Shown here: piece by piece, positions 43,421 to 53,155 of the stretch
Layout: each line of letters starts with the position of its first letter
How positions within the stretch are numbered: position 1 is the first letter of the stretch
From: Heloderma charlesbogerti
Lineage: Eukaryota > Chordata > Lepidosauria > Squamata > Helodermatidae
Direction: 5' to 3'
NCBI GenBank assembly: GCA_026122225.1
Contig: JANEZZ010000302.1
Location: 1-64,000 of the forward strand
DNA length: 64,000 nucleotides
Notes under the pieces: generated by a model
Database searches by the model: none
The model's input: only the letters and a program-made list of their open reading frames with translations
Told to the model about the DNA's origin: nothing
Position numbers and translations under genes: made by a program

Positions 43421-43489
43421 AAAGCAATGTCACCACATCTGAAATTAATGAGGCACTTTGGCTTAAAACCAAGACATCCCAGATTCTAA
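40271..43489 (+). CDS. BovB endonuclease-reverse transcriptase (intact ORF)
   Basis: 1072-residue polyprotein of the RTE/BovB clade that nicks target DNA and reverse-transcribes its own RNA at the nick. The apurinic-like endonuclease spans roughly residues 105-345: TWNVRSM at about 111, GDWNAKVG at 245, GSDHE at 337. The reverse transcriptase spans roughly 540-830: KASGDDSIPVELF, FIDYAKAFDCVD near 690, GARQGCILSPCLFNLY, and the catalytic YADD at about 792. A C-terminal region WLDSITDAMNMNLSTLRERV follows. All key residues are present and no stop or frameshift interrupts it. The first in-frame ATG after the stop at 40265 is used; a later Met near residue 12 or 39 could be the true start. The frame has no stop before the element's 3' end, so the last 22 or so residues are encoded by flanking DNA. 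Confidence 0.95.
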   Translation: MPCRATQDGQVMAESSDKMWSTGEGNGNPLQYSCQENPMECITRLKEMTPEDEPLRSEGVQYTTGEEQREFPSSARKSEAAGPKPKGHSAVDVSGGEKNIRCCKEQYCLGTWNVRSMNQGKLEVVRHEMARLNIDILGISELKWTGMGKFNSGDHHIYYCGQESLRRNGVALIVNKRVGKAVLGYNLKNDRMISVRIQGKPFNITVIQVYAPTTDAEEAEVDRFYEVLQHLLELTPKKDVLFIMGDWNAKVGSQEITGIAGRHGLGVQNEAGQKLIEFCKENTLIIANTVFQQHKRRLYTWTSPDGQYRNQIDYVLCSQRWRSSIQSVKTRPGADCGSDHELLVANVRLKLKNVGKTTKPLRYDLNHIPYEYTVEVRNRFQGLDLIDRVPEELWTEVRNIVQEAATQSVPKKKKCKKGKWLSDEAFQVAEERREAKSKGERGRYIQLNAEFQRIARRDKKAFLNEQCKEIEENNRMGKTRDLFKKIGDLKGTFCAKTGMIKDKEGRDLTEADEIKKRWQEYTEELYRKDLHVPDSHDSAVTELEPDILESEVKWALGSISNNKASGDDSIPVELFKILKDDAVKVLHSICQQIWNTQQWPQDWKRSVYIPIPKKGNAKVCSNYRTIALISHASKVMLKILQARLQQYANRELPEVQAGFQRGRGTRDQIANIRCIMEKAREFQKNIYFCFIDYAKAFDCVDHNKLWQILKEMGVSDHLTCLLRNLYEGQEATVRTRHGTTKWFKIGKGARQGCILSPCLFNLYAEYIMRNAGLDESEVRIKIARRIINNLRYADDTTLMAESEEDLKSLLLRVKEESAKAGLKLNIKKTKIMASGPITSWHIEGEEMEAVTDFTFLGSKITADGDCSHEIKRRLLLGRKAMANLDSIVRSRDNTLPTKVRLVKAMVFPVVMYGCESWTIRKAEHQRIDAFELWCCRRLLRVPCTARRSNQSILKEVNPECSLEGQILKLKLKYFGHLMQKENSLEKTLMLGKTEGERRRGQQRMRWLDSITDAMNMNLSTLRERVQDRKAWRAMVHGVTKSRTRLNDNNNKAMSPHLKLMRHFGLKPRHPRF

Positions 43490-44514
43490 CAGCTGGAAAA
43501 TTAGTCTTTCTTTATGATGCTGGAAATAGCAGTGGAGCCTCCCATGTGTGGGGAATAGATACTGTGTAAGTATAATCCATCAGAGAAAAACCACACACAT
43601 AACTCCCATAGAAATGGATGGGGATTTGTACAACAGCATGTCTGAAAAGGGAAAGCAGAACAGACATGATTCTGCAGATCAGTAGAAAAGATGCCCCAGA
43701 GGGATCCCTGTTTAACATCAGCTGGCCCTTCAATCTGCCTGCAGCTCCTTCTTCTTCCTTCTTCTGGAGAGAAATAAGAGCCTGGAACCTAGATGGTATC
43801 TGCAGATTCTAAAAATGAATAGAAGGGCTATGTCTGTGGCATCAACCAGTCCCTGAGTTCATTAGTTACACCCCCTGCCTTCTCGCACTGGAGGGCAAAG
43901 CTTGGAACCTGAGCTGTATCACCAACCGCAAATTGTTAGGAGTGGTTTCTATGTATTAGCATCTTTACCATCAACTACTCTCTTAGCCCATCTGCTACTT
44001 CTTCTGACACTTCTTTCTGGAGAGAAGAACTTGTAACATGGACCATGATACCAATTGCCAAGAGCTAGAAGAGACTCCACACACACACACACCAATGTAT
44101 ACAATTGTATGGATTTTAATTGGTAAGCAAGTCTGGAAGCGGGGTATGTCTAACACTCTAACTTTAAAAAAAAAATGAACTACCTACTTTTACACCTATG
44201 AATTATTGTGCACAACTGTGTTCTTGTTTTAACACTCCCTCACCCTACTGTAGGAATGGCAGGAAATCACACCAAAAAGAGCCAGGCTAAGGGTTAATTT
44301 ACTATTGGTGTTTTTTAAAGGTGAAATAGCAAGCACCTTTCAGGTTGCAGAGCTAATTAACAGCTCTGAATGCATCAGAGAGCCTTGGGTGCAAATTGGG
44401 GTCACAACGGTGGGGTTTCTAGCAGCCTGTTGGAGCCAAATTAGTTTGTTTCCTTTTAGACTAGCCTAGGGTTTTTGTGTATAAAAAATACTAACATTTT
44501 CTGAATGTTCTGTG
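43433..44514. other. No recognised gene
   Basis: Unique-looking sequence between the BovB element and the provirus. Several 'GGAGAGA.AAGA.C(T/C)TG.AAC' phrases recur (43765, 43885, 44020), suggesting a decayed local repeat. A short (AC)n lies at 44076-44091. Confidence 0.4.
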
Positions 44515-44518
44515 GTAG

Positions 44519-44965
44519 TGTTATAGAAATTTCAGTTGTAGTATGTCTGTTATCCCATGATTTTATAAGCTAGGCTATGTCTGTTTTACCTCAGTGTGAG
44601 ACTGCCATGCTAAACAAAGACACAGCACCTTATCAGAGACTCAAGAATGCCAAGAATGTGTTTACTGGAGTACAAGGCTACCTCTCTGCGCATGCCTAGA
44701 TATGTCAAAGGTGCTGCCTGTCTTCTGTTTCCCTCTCAGCTAGACAAAGAGATTAGTACAGCGCAAGCGTAAGACAGCCCCAAAGGTCTTGCCTATATAA
44801 ACTTTTGAATCACATCACTTGATTGTAACCTTTGTTGGAGCATTAGCCCCAAGGGTTACCTTATTCTGCAGAATAAAATCGTGTTGGACCAGATCTCTGC
44901 CTCCTCTCATTCTTGGTAAACTATTTGGAAAGTCTACCAGGGAGAAGAACACAATTTTTGTAACA
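44519..44965 (+). repeat. 5' LTR
   Basis: TGTTATAGAAATTTC..TTTTTGTAACA, with the TG/CA ends in short inverted repeats (TGTTA/TAACA). TATA box TATATAA at 44794-44800 and polyadenylation signal AATAAA at 44872-44877 delimit U3 and R. It differs from the 3' LTR only at 44627 (A versus G) and 44842 (A versus G). Confidence 0.96.
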
Positions 44966-44967
44966 AA

Positions 44968-44986
44968 TTTGGCGACCGCGACAGGA
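44968..44986 (+). other. Retroviral primer-binding site (tRNA-Arg-like)
   Basis: TTGGCGACCGCGACAGGAC lies 2 bp after the LTR. The TGG start pairs with a tRNA 3' CCA. From memory of tRNA 3' ends, the rest fits an arginine tRNA best, with about three mismatches; the identity is inference. Confidence 0.6.
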
Positions 44987-45339
44987 CGCCCTGTGTGACC
45001 TGGGAGCTAGGCAAACGCTGGATCAACCCAAGCGGAGGGCGCCCTGGACCTTGTTTGGTTCACCGTGAGGTTTGAGGCAGCTGTTGCCTGGCAACCCAGC
45101 TAGCAAAGGACTCCTGAAGAGACGAGGCGAGTGGCGGTCTTTGGAGGACAGGACGAAACGCTGTCCGACTCTGGGGTCGTTTGGAGGCTGAGCTACGAGG
45201 TAAGTTGGATCGCACTGTCTGGGCCGTCTAGGGAGTGCAAATCTCCCATTCTTGTCTAACTGAGCCTTGCTTAAGCAGCAGTTAGGAAAGAAAAAAATAA
45301 AAAAAATTGGCCGACAGGATAGGATCAAAACTTTCGTAG

Positions 45340-45600
45340 GAGAAAATAGCCAAGACCCACTGGGATGCATGCTTAAGAATTTTAAGTTGTTTAATGACAA
45401 AAGATGAGCTCATCAAGTTTTGTAATGGGGAATGGGTGACATTTAGTGTTGGCTGGCCAACTGGGGGAAGCTGAAGAAAAAATGTTGGGTCCAAGGTATA
45501 TAATAAAGTGATTGTTGATAACCATGGGGATCAGCTGCCTTATATTGATGCTTGGCAAATGTGGATATTGAAAAATCCTGACTGAATAAGAAAACATAAA
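45340..45600 (+). pseudogene. ERV gag matrix remnant
   Basis: Two adjacent frames carry pieces of a gammaretroviral matrix domain. DPLGCMLKNFKLFN (about 45352-45395) is followed, after a frame change, by ELIKFCNGEWVTF and SVGWPTGG (45406-45470), then a stop. The GWP motif and the short N-terminal region match the expected order. No start codon with a myristoylation glycine is apparent. The matrix normally targets Gag to the membrane; this copy cannot encode it. Confidence 0.7.
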
Positions 45601-46996
45601 GATCAATATTGTAAAGTCATGATGGTATGCTCCGAGATGAAGCCCAAAGCCCCTGTTCTCCCTGACTCAAGCCCCACAGAAAGAGCTTGGAGATTAAGAG
45701 ATCCTGCCCAAGGCTCCCTGGGTTTCCCCTGCCCTATTCGGCCTGTTAGGTTGGGAGGAAAGGTTGCTGGGGGAGGAGGGAGAGAAGCCCCCCCCCCACG
45801 GAGAACCCATCTGTTACATCCCCACGTCTCGCTCGGTCTAGCTCCTTCTAAGTTGAAACATCTTCCAGTGTATTCAAGTTTGTTAGAGGAAGCAAGAACA
45901 GCTACAACAACAACAAAAAAGTTGTAAACTCTGAAGAAAGAGATTTGTTCAAAGTCTTAAAGACTGTGGCAAAATTAAAGGAACAAAGACAGAGCAATGT
46001 CTGGGTCTGTGTAAGCTTATCTCTGCCAGTCTATTGAGAGCAGAGCTAAGGGGGGGTTGCCCGGCCCCACCAGAAGATGCCTGTGAGGACCTAATAGAAA
46101 CAGTAAGATTTGCAAAAGAATTGCCCAAGTTAAAGCATCACAGCTGGAAAGCTGAGCAGACCTTGCTCTTATCTGTCAAAGAATCTAAAAGAGGTGTAAG
46201 GTTACACCTTCCACTCTTAAACTAAGGAAAAGACAGACAGCCTTTGCTAACATCCCATTTTTTATTGCCCAAAGCTTTTTTGGATCCATTATTGTTTAGA
46301 TTTTTGAGAGGCACTCTGCACATAGATTAGAACTTTAGACTGTTAGAGATTTGCCATGAACAGTACTGTGAGGCTTGTCATAGCCATAAACTCCGGTTGT
46401 TGTAAATTGTGTGTTTGTTTGTGATCAGCTCAGTGCACAGTTTGATTTGTAACTTCAACACTCAGATAAAAAGCTGTATTTCCAAGGCTTTGAGAGATTC
46501 ACAGACTACAAAGGAAGCAGCCTTCAAAAAGTTCAAAGAGAAACTACGAAAGTTAGTTTCCGTTTAGAAAAAAAGGGGGCCAATAAATTGTATTAAAAAG
46601 TGAGAGAGGAAAATTCCCCCTCCCCTTCTCCTGTGGCATCTCTAAGCCCAGCTGTGCTTCTAAAGCCTGAGAAAGTTCCTGCCCCACGTGTTCCAGCTCT
46701 TTCTCAAAATCTGAACTGTCTGGACACTCTAAATGCTCAGAGGCAAGCTTGTCACTCTGTCAAAATTCATAAAGTGTGGAGTTGCCGATGCAAAAATGGT
46801 GGCTTAAAACTTTTTGCATATATAAAAATGCCCTTCCCTTGATCTTAATGGGCCCTGGCTGTGTAGCCAGAAGAACAGTATGATTGCCAGATCTGCTCCA
46901 CCATGCCCTGCAATGAAAAAAAAAAATGTTTTTCAGTCACGCTGTTAGATTTCAATGGTGTAAAGCAGAAAAGGCAAGGAAAAAAAAAAGAGAAAG

Positions 46997-47692
46997 TTGC
47001 AGAAGACTGATGGGGCAGCAGCAATGTCTCTGCCCCAGTTGATGGAGATTGCTTATAAGGTGTTTGTGAATCGTGAGAAAGTAGAGAAGAAGGAAACAGA
47101 TAAGAAGGGCAGACAGAACGCAGCTTTGATTGCAATGGCAATCACAGGGCAAGTCCCTGATTGGGCAGATAAAGGTTTAAAGAAAGATTTTGGGAATCAG
47201 AGAAAGCTGCATTTGGGAAGAGATGAATGCGCTTACTATAAAGAGAAGGGACATTGGCGAAAAGACTGCCCAAAGCGAAAGGGGAAGAAGAGGGGGGCGA
47301 TGGTGACCATAAAAGAGAAAGAGGACCAGCCGTGGGTGTCCTTGCTTCAGTATTCAAATGACCTTCTTCTGGCCACCCAGACAGAGGACTCATGTGCTAA
47401 AGCTACTATCTCCCTCTTGCAAGAATTAAACTTGAAAGGCTATAAAGTGTCAAGAGAAAAGGCTCAGATTTGCCAGACCCATGTCACCTTCTTGGGCTAC
47501 CTGATTCGAAAGGGAACCAGAGACCTGAGCACTGCTCGGTTGGACGTCATACAGAAGACACAGAGGCCTAAAGACCCTCGAGAGTTGCGAGCCTTCCTTG
47601 GGCTCACCGGGTTTTGTACAATGTGGATACCTGATTATGGAGGAAAAGCAAAGCCCCTGTATGAAGCTTTGCCAAAAAATATCATCCACTGA
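46997..47692 (+). pseudogene. ERV gag-pol deletion fusion (nucleocapsid to RT)
   Basis: A 231-residue open frame made by an internal deletion. Residues about 15-60 resemble the end of capsid (charged NREKVEKKETDKKGRQ). Residues about 77-91 are a zinc knuckle, CAYYKEKGHWRKDC, in which the second metal-binding cysteine is replaced by tyrosine. The frame then jumps, without protease or the RT N terminus, into RT from YSNDLLLA at about 118, where the conserved Y-x-D-D catalytic motif reads YSND. RT connection sequence follows (FLGYLIRKG, LRAFLGLTGFC, WIPDYG). It lacks intact zinc binding and RT catalysis. The open frame looks fortuitous or retained only for packaging. Confidence 0.85.
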
Positions 47693-48380
47693 AAATGGAC
47701 AAATAAAATGGAAAAGGCTTTTCTTAAGGTGAAGCAAGCCTTGGTGTCGCCACCTGCTCTGGCCTTACCAGATCCCAACAAACCGTACCGGCTCTGTGTA
47801 CATGAAAATAAAGGAGTGGCATCAAGGGTTTTGACCCAAAGGACAGGTCCTTCCTAGAGACTTGTAGGATACTACTCGAAGACTCTGGATCCAACCGCAA
47901 AGAGATGGCCTGCTTGCTTAAGGGCCGTGGCAGCAATTGTGCTTTTATCCGTCACGCCAGTCACGCTATGAGATCTTCCCTGCTTTCAAGCCCAGGCCTC
48001 ATCCTGCCACCTTGCTCCCTAAGCCAGATCTCAATTGTTATGACTGTTTAAAAATTTTGAGTCAGGTGACTCTGATCAGGCCTGACCTCACTGATTCCTT
48101 GTTACCAAAGCCAAACCTTAAGGTGTTTGTAGATACACAAGATGTGCAGTAGTTACTCTTGAAAAAGCGTATGGAAAGAGTGCCAATCCCGAAAAAAATA
48201 AGAGGCAATGCTTTGGCAGATAAGACTGCAAAAGAAGCCGCACACATGAGAAGTGAGGAGGTGCATTATGAAAGAGCCCTAATCCCATATTTGAGTACAG
48301 ATTTGGTTCCAATCTACTCTCCAGCTGAGCATGAGAGAGCTCTTGAATACAAGGCAAAGCAAACTAAAGATGGATGGTAG
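47693..48380 (+). pseudogene. ERV pol remnant (RT connection / RNase H)
   Basis: Out-of-frame continuation of pol. KMEKAFLKVKQALVSPPALAL, DPNKPYRLCV and the tract through 47930 correspond to the RT connection domain. GNALADKTAKEAA at about 48206-48245 is the conserved C-terminal helix of RNase H. Multiple stops and missing segments. Confidence 0.75.
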
Positions 48381-48398
48381 ATAGTCCCAAGAGGCAAA

Positions 48399-48970
48399 GT
48401 GTTCATATCCAGGCCTCTTCTGAGCTTTATAGTGAGAGACTTGCACCAGGCTACACATCTAAGAAAAATTGCAATAGAAGATCTACTCGTGAGACATGGT
48501 GTAGCCCCTAAATTAAAATGGCCACAGGCCTTGCCAATCTCCTTAACTCGAATACAGTGCACCCCCAGGGGAAGTATTAAACTGACACCGTTTAAAATGT
48601 TATATGGGCGCCCACCTCAGATGTTACCTATGGCTGATAGCTTAAATATAAACTTTAAAGTAAGGGCTTTAAAGATCCATGAATATGTTACTGCCTTGCA
48701 GTCTGTTTTGTCTTGTCTTCACAGGTTCGCAGCACCATACCAATCCTTGCCTTTAGATGCTCCAGTGCATAATTTCAGTCCTGGTAATTAGGTGCTGATC
48801 CAGTCCTGGAAAGATGAACCACTTACTGAGAAATGAAAGGGTCCATTCCAGGTTCTACTCACCACTCACACGGCTATAAAAGTTGCTAGAAAAAAGAAGT
48901 GCATCCATCACACCCACATAAAAGCATCACCTGCACCAGAGAGGGTCACACCGGAAGCTGACCCACCTAA
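48399..48970 (+). pseudogene. ERV pol remnant (integrase)
   Basis: The frame at 48399-48791 carries PRGSIKLTPFKMLYGRPPQM, the conserved region just after the integrase catalytic core. Further on, KGPFQVLLTTHTAIKV at about 48837-48885 is the GPY/F-type C-terminal module, in another frame. The DDE catalytic core is largely missing. Integrase would insert proviral DNA; this one cannot. Confidence 0.78.
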
Positions 48971-49029
48971 AGGCCACCGTTAAAGTAGCAAACCACTAGA
49001 AAAATAGGGCAACTTATAAAACAAATGAG

Positions 49030-49431
49030 TAAAAACTGTGATGACACTGTAATAATTGGAAAACAACTGTCAGATTCAGAACCAAACAAGGTAGGGGGTG
49101 AACTAGTTATAGGATTGCTGACCCTGGGTTTATACCTAAAAATTATTGCAGAAAAAGTATCCTAGGCCTCACTTGCCATTTAGAAGAGACCATCAGTGCC
49201 ACAGCCATAATGGTAAGGGCCATGCAATCTGAAATTGAAGATCTCAGCCAGCTGGTGGCCCAGTATCGGTTTGTTTTAGATTATCTCTTAGCACGCCAAG
49301 GTGGCTTCTGCACCTTAGTAAAGCAAGGGTGTAGAGTAAAGTTCCATGATTTAAACAAAACCATAGAAGATGAAATTGCCAAACTACAAGATATGATTGG
49401 ACAGAATTATTCAGGAGCAAGTGATCCTTAG
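49030..49431 (+). pseudogene. ERV env remnant (transmembrane subunit)
   Basis: A 73-residue frame at 49210-49431 reads as part of a retroviral TM ectodomain: a heptad-like stretch (MQSEIEDLSQLVAQYRFVLD) and a CX6C pair at CTLVKQGC in which the usual third cysteine is replaced by arginine. Just upstream (49030-49170) a hydrophobic leader-like segment survives. Most of the surface subunit and the membrane anchor are absent, so no envelope can be made. Confidence 0.65.
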
Positions 49432-49589
49432 TTATAGTTGACTTCCTGGCTCCCTGATTTTGCATGGTTAAAACAACTTGTAATCAATGCAGTCTTGTTT
49501 GTTATGATACTATTGATGATGGTTTGTGCCTTTAAGTGTGTAGTCCACTGTTAGACCAAGGAGAGGTATGAGATTTAAGAAAAGCCTTT

Positions 49590-49600
49590 TGAGGGGGGAC
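49590..49600 (+). other. Polypurine tract
   Basis: TGAGGGGGGAC immediately before the 3' LTR, the expected plus-strand primer position. Confidence 0.8.
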
Positions 49601-50047
49601 TGTTATAGAAATTTCAGTTGTAGTATGTCTGTTATCCCATGATTTTATAAGCTAGGCTATGTCTGTTTTACCTCAGTGTGAGACTGCCATGCTAAACAAA
49701 GACACAGCGCCTTATCAGAGACTCAAGAATGCCAAGAATGTGTTTACTGGAGTACAAGGCTACCTCTCTGCGCATGCCTAGATATGTCAAAGGTGCTGCC
49801 TGTCTTCTGTTTCCCTCTCAGCTAGACAAAGAGATTAGTACAGCGCAAGCGTAAGACAGCCCCAAAGGTCTTGCCTATATAAACTTTTGAATCACATCAC
49901 TTGATTGTAACCTTTGTTGGAGCGTTAGCCCCAAGGGTTACCTTATTCTGCAGAATAAAATCGTGTTGGACCAGATCTCTGCCTCCTCTCATTCTTGGTA
50001 AACTATTTGGAAAGTCTACCAGGGAGAAGAACACAATTTTTGTAACA
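49601..50047 (+). repeat. 3' LTR
   Basis: 447 bp, matching the 5' LTR except at 49709 and 49924. TATA box at 49876-49882, AATAAA at 49954-49959. Confidence 0.96.
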
Positions 50048-50051
50048 GTAG

Positions 50052-51940
50052 TAGTGGTTTCATTCTGTTAGAAGCCTAGCCTGATTTGCTCTGCTGTCCC
50101 ATACTTCTGGCGGCTTAGCCAGGGGACTATCTGTTTATGACTCAGTAAAGTTTTCCAAGCCCTTCACTTTCTGGATTCAGTCTGCTTTATTTATTCAGCC
50201 TCTTCTGTTAACACCTCCTTCATAGGGCTGTGCAGTGCCCAGCTTTATACAGTGCACCATTTGAACAAAGAAGCTGTCATCTTGCACATCTCTATAATGC
50301 TGTAAGAGAGGAGCATCCCACCCTGCAAAAAGTTTCAAAGATCTAAAGTGGAACAATACGAGTCAGGGGAAGAAGCAAGAATAGTGAAGGCCAAATGATG
50401 GATAGAATTCACCAGCAGAATCATTCAGCATCCTTGGTTTTGCATGTTGTGCCTGTAGGTGAAATATTATTTTATCTGTCCCTTATCTCTCTTTTCTACT
50501 GTTCCTCCTTCCCTGCAGACATTCCTTGCTCATTCATTCTTTCTTCAAATATCAAACGGTGCACAAATCCACATCTACAGCAGCTCCAGCTGTCAGGGGA
50601 GTGACTCACGTCGCTAATCACCAGCAGGAGACTGGGCTATCTCCACTGCACAGCAGGAGAAGGGAAGAGATATGAGCATGGCTTTTAACCAGGGCTGGAT
50701 CCTCCCCTCCAGTACAGGCCAGCTCCAGGTAGGCGAGCCACAATGCTGACAGTACGCCAGACCTCTTTCTCTCTCCCTTCTCCGTTTGGTTAAGAAAATA
50801 AAAGAGACATCAATTTCCAGAGCTCAGCATGAAAATCCAGCCTTAACCTTTGAAAGCATAATTTATTCAAGCCCTTCTATTATTGCAGTGCCAGTTTAGA
50901 CTTAGGGGTGGGGGATTGTGAAGAGGTCACAGCTTGAGCAATAATAATAATAATAATAATAATAGTAGTAGTAGTAGTAGTAGTAGTAATCTCATACAAG
51001 CTCCATCCACATCAGGATGAGTTTTTGTTTTCTAACCAAGGTGTTCCGAAGAAAACAGAAGGTGGGAGGGAAAGATAAGTGAAAGGAGCAGAGAAGGGAA
51101 TGTTCACCCACACAGTGGTAGGCTGGAAGGCATTTTCTCAGATTTCAATTTTGCAAAGTAGCAAAAAGGCATGTTATTGAAGCTGCTGAAGACCAAGCAA
51201 GCTCTTAATTGCTATGCTTGTTTGGGATGGGCTTCTTGAGGCTCATTTACACAATCAGTTATTCCAATATGGCCACTATTTAATTTTGGGAAGGAGGGAA
51301 GGGTTCTTTTGTCACAGATGTATATTGAAAAGGGTTGTAAAAAATGCTAAAAGGCAACAGAGGAACAATAAGAAGACTGGGTGGTTGGGGTGGGGGAGGA
51401 GAGAAACACCAGGGAACTGATTCATATAAGTTAACCAGAAGCCCAAAATATGCAATGCAATTAAAAAAAACAAAAAAAACCCAATAAAAACCATTGAAGT
51501 GGAAAGCAAGAAGAAGTTATCTGGAAAGAACATAAAGGGTGCTTCTTAACCAGCCAAATCCAGGGCTATAAGATACAATAATAATTATTAATCATTAATT
51601 CAGACCAAGCTCAGTATAGCAAAATACATTGAAAACTATGGGTGTGGGAGAATTCCACACCCATGGAACTCAGACAGCGATCACAATTTCTGGTAGGGAG
51701 GGAAGCAGTTCTGTAAGAGACTCAAAGCTGCTACTTTGAAGAAGGTTCCACATGGATCCACAAGTGCAGGAACACCTTCACTGTAAGTGTGTGTGTGTGT
51801 GTGTGCATGAGGGATAGGTGAAAATTTTGTTTCAGTTCAGTTGTGATAAGGATTTATTACAAATCATAAAGTTCTCCATAGTTGGGACAAATCGAACTTG
51901 AGCTGAGAACACTTTCAAATGCTAATAGAAAAGCTGGGGC
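50052..51940. other. No recognised gene; minor repeats
   Basis: Unique-looking sequence with one compound trinucleotide tract at 50939-50989 (ATA then GTA) and a (TG)n at 51785-51805. A 73-bp segment at 50224-50296 starts TAGGGCTGTGCAG and ends TTGCACATCTCTA. It may be a tiny Fam3-like derivative, but no duplication is visible. Confidence 0.4.
50939..50989. repeat. (ATA)n(GTA)n microsatellite
   Basis: Compound tract: about 8 ATA-type units changing to about 9 GTA units. Confidence 0.95.
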
Positions 51941-51942
51941 TT

Positions 51943-52028
51943 AGATTCCTGCATTGAGCAGGGGGTTGGACTCGATGGCCTTGTAGGCCCCTTCCAACCC
52001 TACTATTGCATGATTCTATGATTCTATG
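51943..52028 (+). mobile_element. CR1 LINE 3' end
   Basis: GAGCAGGGGGTTGGACTCGA, CCTTGTAGGCCCCTTCCAAC, then two copies of ATGATTCT..: the canonical CR1 3' terminus with octamer repeat (ATTCTATG). Severely 5'-truncated. Confidence 0.9.
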
Positions 52029-52229
52029 GGGCGGGAGGAGTTTGGTCAAAAAGTGTTAAAATATGATAGCTCACATGGAATGCTTTTATGCAAAGGACTT
52101 AAGATATCAGTTTCCTGCTGAGTTGCTGAAAACACTAAACATTAGGAGTGTGCATGGGGGAAAAAATGAGCTTTGTAACCTGCCTCAGTTCTGATGTAAA
52201 GTGGGGTTAGCACAGAGTTGAGCTAGACT

Positions 52230-52472
52230 GAGGGATGTCAGAGAAATCCACAATGGATTCAAATAAGTTTGGATTTCTATGGATCTGGCTTGTGGATTCC
52301 TCAGCAGACTGGCTTTTTCTCAGTTGCACAGATTCCACAGACTTGTGAACCAGTTTGTTATTGGGTGTGGGTGGGTCATAAATTCACACTTGCACTAATG
52401 CACATTACTGCAAGTGTGCACTTGTGCTAATGCACACTTCCACGAGTGGAACGAGATTCTTGTACATCCCTA
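52230..52472 (-). mobile_element. Fam1-related short hAT-like element
   Basis: + strand starts GAGGGATGTCAGAGAAATCC, ends GATTCTTGTACATCCCTA, matching both Fam1 termini but with a different, T-rich interior containing TGCACTTGTGCTAATGCACA inverted words. No 8-bp duplication found (GCTAGACT versus AAAAATCT), so it is old or a boundary is wrong. Confidence 0.5.
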
Positions 52473-52751
52473 AAAAATCTGATACCATCAGTGAGCAGAC
52501 AGTGAAATGAAAGTTGCCTGATGATCCTCAAAACGCAGATGAAATGCATTAAAACAAACAAACAACAACAACAACAAACATCCGTAGTTAAACCTTTTCT
52601 CACCCCTGCATCTGACAGGCTGATACCATGTCTATGCATGCATTCAGGAGAATTATGTGGTGATCTGAGGTGGCAGAATTCTGAATCATACCACTTCAGA
52701 CTGTAGGTGTGCAGTCTTCACACTTTTGTGCCAGCAGGCTCTGAATGTACA

Positions 52752-53155
52752 ACAGACAAACTGGAGAGGGTTCAGAGAAGGGCAACAAAGATGATCAGGG
52801 GACTGGAAACAAAGCCCTATGAGGAGAGTCTGATAGAACTGGGCATGTTTAGTCTTGAGAAGAGAAGACTGAGGAGAGATATGATAGCGCTCTTCAAGTA
52901 CTTGAAAGGTTGTCACAGAGAGGAAGGCCAGGATCTCTTCTCGATCATCCCAGAGTGCAGGACACGGAATAATGGACTCAAGTGACAGGAAGCCAGATTC
53001 CGGCTGAACATCAGGAAAATCTGATATGATCTAATCTGACTATTAGAGCAATATGACAATGGAACCGATTACCTAGGGAAGTGGTGGGCTCTCCCACACT
53101 GAAGGCATTCAAGATGAGGCTGGACAGCCACTTGTCAGGGATGCTTTGACTTAGG
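52752..53155 (+). mobile_element. CR1 LINE 3' fragment (RT C terminus)
   Basis: The open frame to 52985 encodes [20 protein letters not shown] and [19 protein letters not shown], equivalent to the minus-strand CR1 at 32319-32754. It is then disrupted by a stop and a small deletion. A 5'- and 3'-truncated pseudogene. Confidence 0.88.

Larger units (their letters stand above)
44519..50047 (+). mobile_element. Endogenous gammaretrovirus-like provirus, defective, young LTRs
   Basis: A 5.5-kb provirus with paired 447-bp LTRs, a 4-bp duplication GTAG (44515-44518 and 50048-50051), a primer-binding site directly after the 5' LTR and a purine-rich tract before the 3' LTR. The internal 4.6 kb shows gag, pol and env remnants in the correct order, but with large deletions, stops and frameshifts. 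LTRs differ at only two positions. The gammaretrovirus-like assignment rests on the matrix motif, the single zinc knuckle, the integrase GPF-type end and the 4-bp duplication. Confidence 0.93.
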
